Part shown: positions 62,706-64,000 of the stretch, in pieces
Layout: the number at the start of each line of letters is the position of its first letter
Position numbering within the stretch: position 1 is the first letter of the stretch
DNA from: Rhodococcus jostii RHA1
GTDB taxonomy: Bacteria; Actinomycetota; Actinomycetes; Mycobacteriales; Mycobacteriaceae
Direction: 5' to 3'
Length of the DNA stretch: 64,000 nt
NCBI RefSeq assembly: GCF_000014565.1
Contig: NC_008268.1
Location: forward strand, 4,526,001 to 4,590,000
The notes under the pieces: generated by a model
The model's input: only the letters and a program-made list of their open reading frames with translations
Told to the model about the DNA's origin: nothing
Database searches by the model: none
Program-made: the position numbers and the translations under genes

Positions 62706-62778
62706 GCTGCCTTAGCTCAGTCGGTAGAGCATTTCACTCGTAATGAAAAGGTCGAGAGTTCGATTCTCTCAGGCAGCT
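62706..62778 (+). tRNA. tRNA-Thr (anticodon CGT)
   Basis: A full cloverleaf is readable: acceptor GCTGCCT/AGGCAGC, D-arm GCTCAGTCGGTAGAGC, anticodon loop CTCGTAA between TTTCA and TGAAA, and T-arm GAGAG-TTCGATT-CTCTC. The anticodon CGT reads the threonine codon ACG. CCA is not encoded. In M. tuberculosis a threonine tRNA lies at the same place. Confidence 0.96.
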
Positions 62779-62786
62779 CAGCGGTC

Positions 62787-62822
62787 CTCTGGCCCTTCCC
62801 GATCAGTCGGGAAGGGCCAGAG
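62787..62822 (+). terminator. Strong terminator after tRNA-Thr
   Basis: CTCTGGCCCTTCCCGA (62787-62802) pairs perfectly over 16 bases with 62807-62822 around a TCAG loop, eight bases after the tRNA. Confidence 0.85.
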
Positions 62823-62892
62823 TTGTCTCCGGGGCAGGACACGTTCGCCGTGGCCGATGTGTATGCCCGGAAGAATCGGGAAGACTGGTCAC

Positions 62893-63330
62893 GTGGACAC
62901 CCACAGCGAAACTCCGACGACGTCGGCGGCCGGTCTGCGCGCACTCGGTGCACCCGCCGCTGTGGCCGCCGGCGCCGTTGTCGCTGCCGCGATCCTCCAC
63001 TTCCGGGATCCGCATCAACCGGGTTCGTACGGCTTCTGTCCGGTCTATGCCCTGACCGGATGGTGGTGCCCGGCCTGTGGGGGGCTGAGGGCGGTGCACG
63101 ACCTCACCAACCTCGACATCGGCGCCGCCGTGGCCGGCAATGTTCTGATCGTCCCGTTCATTGCGGTGATGGTCTTCGCCTTGATCGGATGGGCACGTCG
63201 CCGATGGCGAGGACAACGCGATCGCACGATCGTGTTCGGTCCGCGAGTGATGGTCGGTGTGCTCATTTTCCTTGCGGCGTTTACCGTCACCAGGAACACA
63301 TCTTGGGGAAGCTGGCTCGCGCCGGCCTGA
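62893..63330 (+). CDS. DUF2752 membrane protein, 145 aa
   Basis: The protein has about three membrane spans and the DUF2752 core GFCPVYALTGWWCPACGGLR near residue 50, whose CPxCG pair may bind metal. The second half includes IVPFIAVMVFALIGW and VMVGVLIFLAAFTV. The function of the family is unknown. The GTG start lies after the tRNA terminator and has no strong ribosome binding site. Two small genes follow. Confidence 0.78.
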   Translation: MDTHSETPTTSAAGLRALGAPAAVAAGAVVAAAILHFRDPHQPGSYGFCPVYALTGWWCPACGGLRAVHDLTNLDIGAAVAGNVLIVPFIAVMVFALIGWARRRWRGQRDRTIVFGPRVMVGVLIFLAAFTVTRNTSWGSWLAPA

Positions 63331-63372
63331 CACCTGGTCGCCGCGGGCACGAAACAGAGAGTCGGTTCACAG

Positions 63373-63495
63373 ATGGCAATGCAGGTCTTTTCGTTGATCG
63401 CGATCCTGGGCGCGCTGATCGTCCTCATTCCGACCGCGCTGCGAGTCTTCGGCAAGAGCGACAACGTGAAGGCGCCGGACGAGACCGAGGAGTGA
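63373..63495 (+). CDS. Small single-span membrane protein, 40 aa
   Basis: The short frame reads MAMQVFSLIAILGALIVLIP then TALRVFGKSD and an acidic tail KAPDETEE. It is one hydrophobic span with a charged end. An ATG six bases later (63379) is an alternative start. There is no strong ribosome binding site. The closeness to the DUF2752 gene (42 bases) suggests a shared transcript. The function is unknown. Confidence 0.6.
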   Translation: MAMQVFSLIAILGALIVLIPTALRVFGKSDNVKAPDETEE

Positions 63496-63543
63496 GTTCG
63501 GTGCACTCTCGACAACCCACCGTCGCGCGGTCATGATTTCGAT

Positions 63544-63741
63544 ATGAGCGATTCGCTGAAGGACCGGGTGCGCGAGAAGCTGTTGCGCCAGCTGGCCGAG
63601 GACGGGGGCCACCCGGTCCAGGAGGCGGAGGGGGACGATCCACGATTGGTGTCCATCGACTCCGACCTCGCGGCTTTGGAGCAGGCCACGGACGGTGATG
63701 TGGTGATCGAGGAGCTGGCTGCCAAGTACTGGGTGCCCTGA
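63544..63741 (+). CDS. Small acidic protein of unknown function, 65 aa
   Basis: The protein reads SDSLKDRVREKLLRQLAEDG and ends VVIEELAAKYWVP. It is soluble, acidic and mostly helical. It lies 48 bases after the 40-residue membrane protein on the same strand. No domain is recognised. Its codon usage (G or C at third positions) fits a real gene. Confidence 0.6.
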   Translation: MSDSLKDRVREKLLRQLAEDGGHPVQEAEGDDPRLVSIDSDLAALEQATDGDVVIEELAAKYWVP

Positions 63742-64000
63742 ATCAGCGGTTTTGCGGCGTTGACCTGGCGATTTGGTGTTCTTGTTTCCCTTCGCGTAAC
63801 TTATTCCAGGTCAGAGCGACACGGACACCGACCCCGGCCGGAAGGCGGGGGACACGAGGTTGGACGAAGGCGCCTGGTACATCGGAAGTTCACCGTCGTG
63901 TACGGTGGTGCTTCCATCCCGGTTAGATTCTGTTCAGCGTCTCGGCTTGCGCCGGTGAGGCTGGTAGGATAAGATGGAACGGTTGCCCCGGAGCGGCTGG
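63742..64000 (+). promoter_or_regulatory. Unassigned end region with a promoter
   Basis: No gene is visible in these 259 bases. TTGCGC (63947-63952) and TAAGAT (63970-63975), 17 bases apart, form a good promoter that would start a transcript at about 63983 running out of the window. Upstream are two possible hairpins: CACCGT/ACGGTG (about 63893-63909) and GACCTGG/CCAGGTC (about 63760-63818). Confidence 0.45.

Noticed and set aside
63742..64000. Possible ydaO-type or other riboswitch near the window end
   Set aside because: The region has GC-rich hairpins, but I could not match it to a known riboswitch consensus by reading.

Overview
The window is high-GC actinobacterial DNA. It most likely comes from a Rhodococcus of the jostii/opacus type. 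Supporting signs are genes typical of mycolic-acid actinobacteria (a WhiB4-like protein, a MarP-like protease, a FurA-catalase pair, a ChoD-like GMC oxidase), many GTG starts and leaderless promoters, a 6C RNA, and a gene order from about 16.4 kb onward that follows, from memory, the Mycobacterium tuberculosis block Rv3644c-Rv3683. No database search was run; family names come from reading the translated sequence.

Region 1 (1-16.2 kb) is accessory and catabolic. It holds a cut amidohydrolase, a fumarylacetoacetate-hydrolase/alpha-beta-hydrolase fusion with a divergent GntR regulator, a YihY-like membrane protein, a formylglycine-generating enzyme, and a Tat-exported multicopper oxidase. Next comes an overlapping operon (TetR, Baeyer-Villiger monooxygenase, ChoD-like GMC oxidase, acetoacetate-decarboxylase-like protein), a decayed ArsR-SRPBCC gene, a furA-katA pair, a 19-residue membrane peptide, a YdjM-like membrane protein, and a siderophore-binding lipoprotein with an IdeR-like box.

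Region 2 (16.3-45.3 kb) is the conserved core. In order it holds tRNA-Pro, a metallophosphoesterase, a YqeY protein, PonA2, WhiB4, two ArsA/Get3-type ATPases, a DUF4177 protein, a RidA protein, a metallo-beta-lactamase-fold hydrolase, Crp, a small membrane protein, Nth, a thioredoxin-like protein, a NUDIX hydrolase, MarP, an epoxide-hydrolase-like protein, a holin-like membrane protein and NhaA. These are followed by an MHS-family transporter, a class III nucleotide cyclase, acetyl-CoA synthetase, a dipeptide ABC transporter, a protein with a degenerate Fic-like motif, and a HAD phosphatase. A perfect TGTGA-N6-TCACA site lies upstream of acs, so Crp, the cyclase and acs may belong to one cAMP circuit.

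Region 3 (45.3-50.3 kb) has a 6C small RNA with a readable promoter, then a Tad pilus operon (Ssd/CpaE-like, TadA, TadB, TadC, DUF4244 pilin, TadE-like, TadF-like). Region 4 (50.5-54.7 kb) looks like an inserted catabolic cassette: an MHS transporter, a LysR regulator and a two-subunit CoA-transferase. Region 5 (54.7-64 kb) returns to core functions: an MrfA/SftH-like helicase, CspA, a conserved unknown protein, TopA, the DNA polymerase III delta-prime subunit, tRNA-Thr, a DUF2752 membrane protein and two small proteins.

Five long intergenic inverted repeats (at about 7.2, 14.3, 18.0, 33.7 and 35.6 kb) share a GTGAGT/ACTCAC-type outer stem with paired inner changes. They look like one family of gene-end hairpins. 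I found no CRISPR array, insertion sequence, prophage or rRNA.
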